From positions 1 through 6,505 of the forward strand of contig JAEZDX010000311.1 of assembly GCA_023417975.1 (NCBI GenBank): a stretch of 6,505 nt of DNA, in the 5' to 3' direction. Below the pieces are notes generated by a model that had not been told where the DNA came from, searched no databases, and saw only the letters and a program-made list of their open reading frames with translations. Below, in pieces: positions 5,971-6,505 of this stretch. The stretch is from Bacillota bacterium. Lineage in GTDB: Bacteria > Bacillota > Clostridia > Clostridiales > Clostridiaceae. Position numbers and translations under genes: made by a program. The first letter of the stretch is position 1; the number at the start of each line of letters is the position of its first letter.

Positions 5971-6180
5971 AAGAAGTGGAGAAAAGAAAATCTATTTAAA
6001 ATTGTTATATGCTGTGTAAGTTGGCTTGTTCTTCTTGTATCTTTTCACCTTGGCCCATTCTTATTTCTCAATGATTTTTCAGGTATCTGATTGCAGCTAC
6101 TAGGTGGTATAATTATCTTGTCAAGAATATGGGAAGTGATACCTGTGGGCTTCCGAAGCCGAAGATTAAGATGGGAGGAT
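5971..6180 (+). pseudogene. possible decayed small membrane protein fragment
   Basis: The frame beginning about 5971 reads KKWRKENLFKIVICC, SWLVLLVSFHLGPFLFLNDFSGI, a TGA (6088-6090), then LQLLGGIIILSRIWEVIPV. This gives two hydrophobic, membrane-like segments with a positive head, resembling real protein more than random translation. There is no ATG/GTG/TTG start or ribosome site, and the frame runs into the leader of the next gene. It may be a gene remnant that lost its start and gained a stop, or coincidence. Confidence 0.25.
6105..6113 (+). promoter_or_regulatory. extended -10 promoter for the esterase gene
   Basis: TG-G-TATAAT (TATAAT at 6108-6113) matches the extended -10 consensus. 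No good -35 box exists at 16-18 bp, which such promoters can tolerate. Transcription would begin near 6120, leaving a leader of about 68 bases that contains a GGCTTC-C-GAAGCC palindrome (6148-6160). Confidence 0.6.
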
Positions 6181-6187
6181 AATATAC

Positions 6188-6505
6188 ATGGAATTAAAAG
6201 ATATAAAACTTTGGGAAAAAAATGTTCCCGATGCCCACTTAGTTTCTACTATTGGGGACTTGAATAACGAAGGGTTACCTACCCTGACTCCTTATTTATT
6301 AAAAGGGGAGAAAACCGGCCCTGCAATTATTGTTTGCCCGGGCGGATCATTTCAATTTAGAGCGTCTAATGAAGGAGAACCGAATGCAAAATGGCTAAAT
6401 GAAATAGGAATAAATGCCTTTGTTTTAAATTATAGGGTTGCTCCTTTTACTCCATTTACATCAACAAAAGATGCAGTACGAGCGATTAGGTATATCCGGT
6501 ATCAT
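6188..6505 (+). CDS. alpha/beta-hydrolase esterase (acetyl-esterase / lipase-like), 3' end beyond window
   Basis: The first 106 codons of a serine hydrolase run off the right edge. Start ATG 6188 follows GGGAGG (6173-6178) by nine bases. Residues about 40-53 give the strand and oxyanion-hole motif (PAIIVCPGGSFQF), the P-G-G form common in BD-FAE-like and xylan-linked esterases. EGEPNAKWLNEIGINAFVLNYRVAPF is the following helix and strand of the fold, and DAVRAIRYIRYH is the helix that precedes the nucleophile elbow. The catalytic Ser, Asp and His lie outside the window and cannot be checked. No signal peptide is seen, so it is probably cytoplasmic, acting on small acetylated sugars or esters. 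With a GH43 gene 4.7 kb away, a role in hemicellulose breakdown is plausible but inferred. Confidence 0.87.
   Translation, partial: MELKDIKLWEKNVPDAHLVSTIGDLNNEGLPTLTPYLLKGEKTGPAIIVCPGGSFQFRASNEGEPNAKWLNEIGINAFVLNYRVAPFTPFTSTKDAVRAIRYIRYH

Noticed and set aside
4667..6090. Alternative genetic code or programmed readthrough to explain the TAA and TGA
   Set aside because: TAA and TGA end other genes in this window normally (for example 1499-1501 and 5964-5966), and no readthrough signal is seen after 4669.
1..6505. CRISPR array, tRNA/rRNA or insertion sequence
   Set aside because: No regularly spaced repeats, cloverleaf sequence, transposase motif or terminal inverted repeats were seen.

Overview
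The window reads as low-GC Gram-positive (Firmicutes) DNA, most likely a plant-polysaccharide-degrading clostridium or Lachnospiraceae member. The reasons are strong AGGAGG-type ribosome sites, consensus vegetative promoters, AT-rich codon use and a GH43 xylan-type glycosidase. The species cannot be named from the sequence. All recognisable genes run on the + strand.

Layout. Bases 2-1501 hold a GH43 beta-xylosidase/arabinofuranosidase that lacks only its first residues. It is closed by a strong intrinsic terminator (1531-1577). An AT-rich stretch follows. A perfect TTGACA-17-TATAAT promoter (1756-1784) drives a two-gene unit: a 99-residue three-helix membrane protein (1827-2126) and a 62-residue Xre-type repressor (2128-2316). 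About 295 non-coding bases lead to a 19-bp-spacer promoter with overlapping dyads (2537-2578). This controls an unusual 467-residue MerR regulator (2612-4015) whose DNA-binding head is fused to five membrane helices and a predicted extracytoplasmic tail.

The GC-richer right part starts with a nested dyad (4086-4109) ahead of an AraC-family regulator. Its reading frame, 4130-5482, encodes AraC HTH, a GyrI-like ligand-binding domain and a DUF3788-like domain, but one in-frame TAA (4667-4669) cuts it inside the GyrI domain. A free-standing GyrI-like protein (5499-5966) follows 16 bases later. A 220-base gap carries what may be a decayed membrane-protein fragment and an extended -10 promoter. The start of an alpha/beta-hydrolase esterase (6188-6505) runs off the right edge.

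How it fits together. The two flanking enzymes (GH43 and an esterase of a type often found with xylan-degrading genes) would fit a hemicellulose locus. Between them lie four compact regulatory or sensing modules: a membrane protein with a repressor, a membrane-spanning MerR, an AraC-GyrI-DUF3788 protein, and a lone GyrI protein. The most notable points are the membrane-embedded MerR with its self-overlapping operator, and the three-domain AraC gene broken by a single stop codon.
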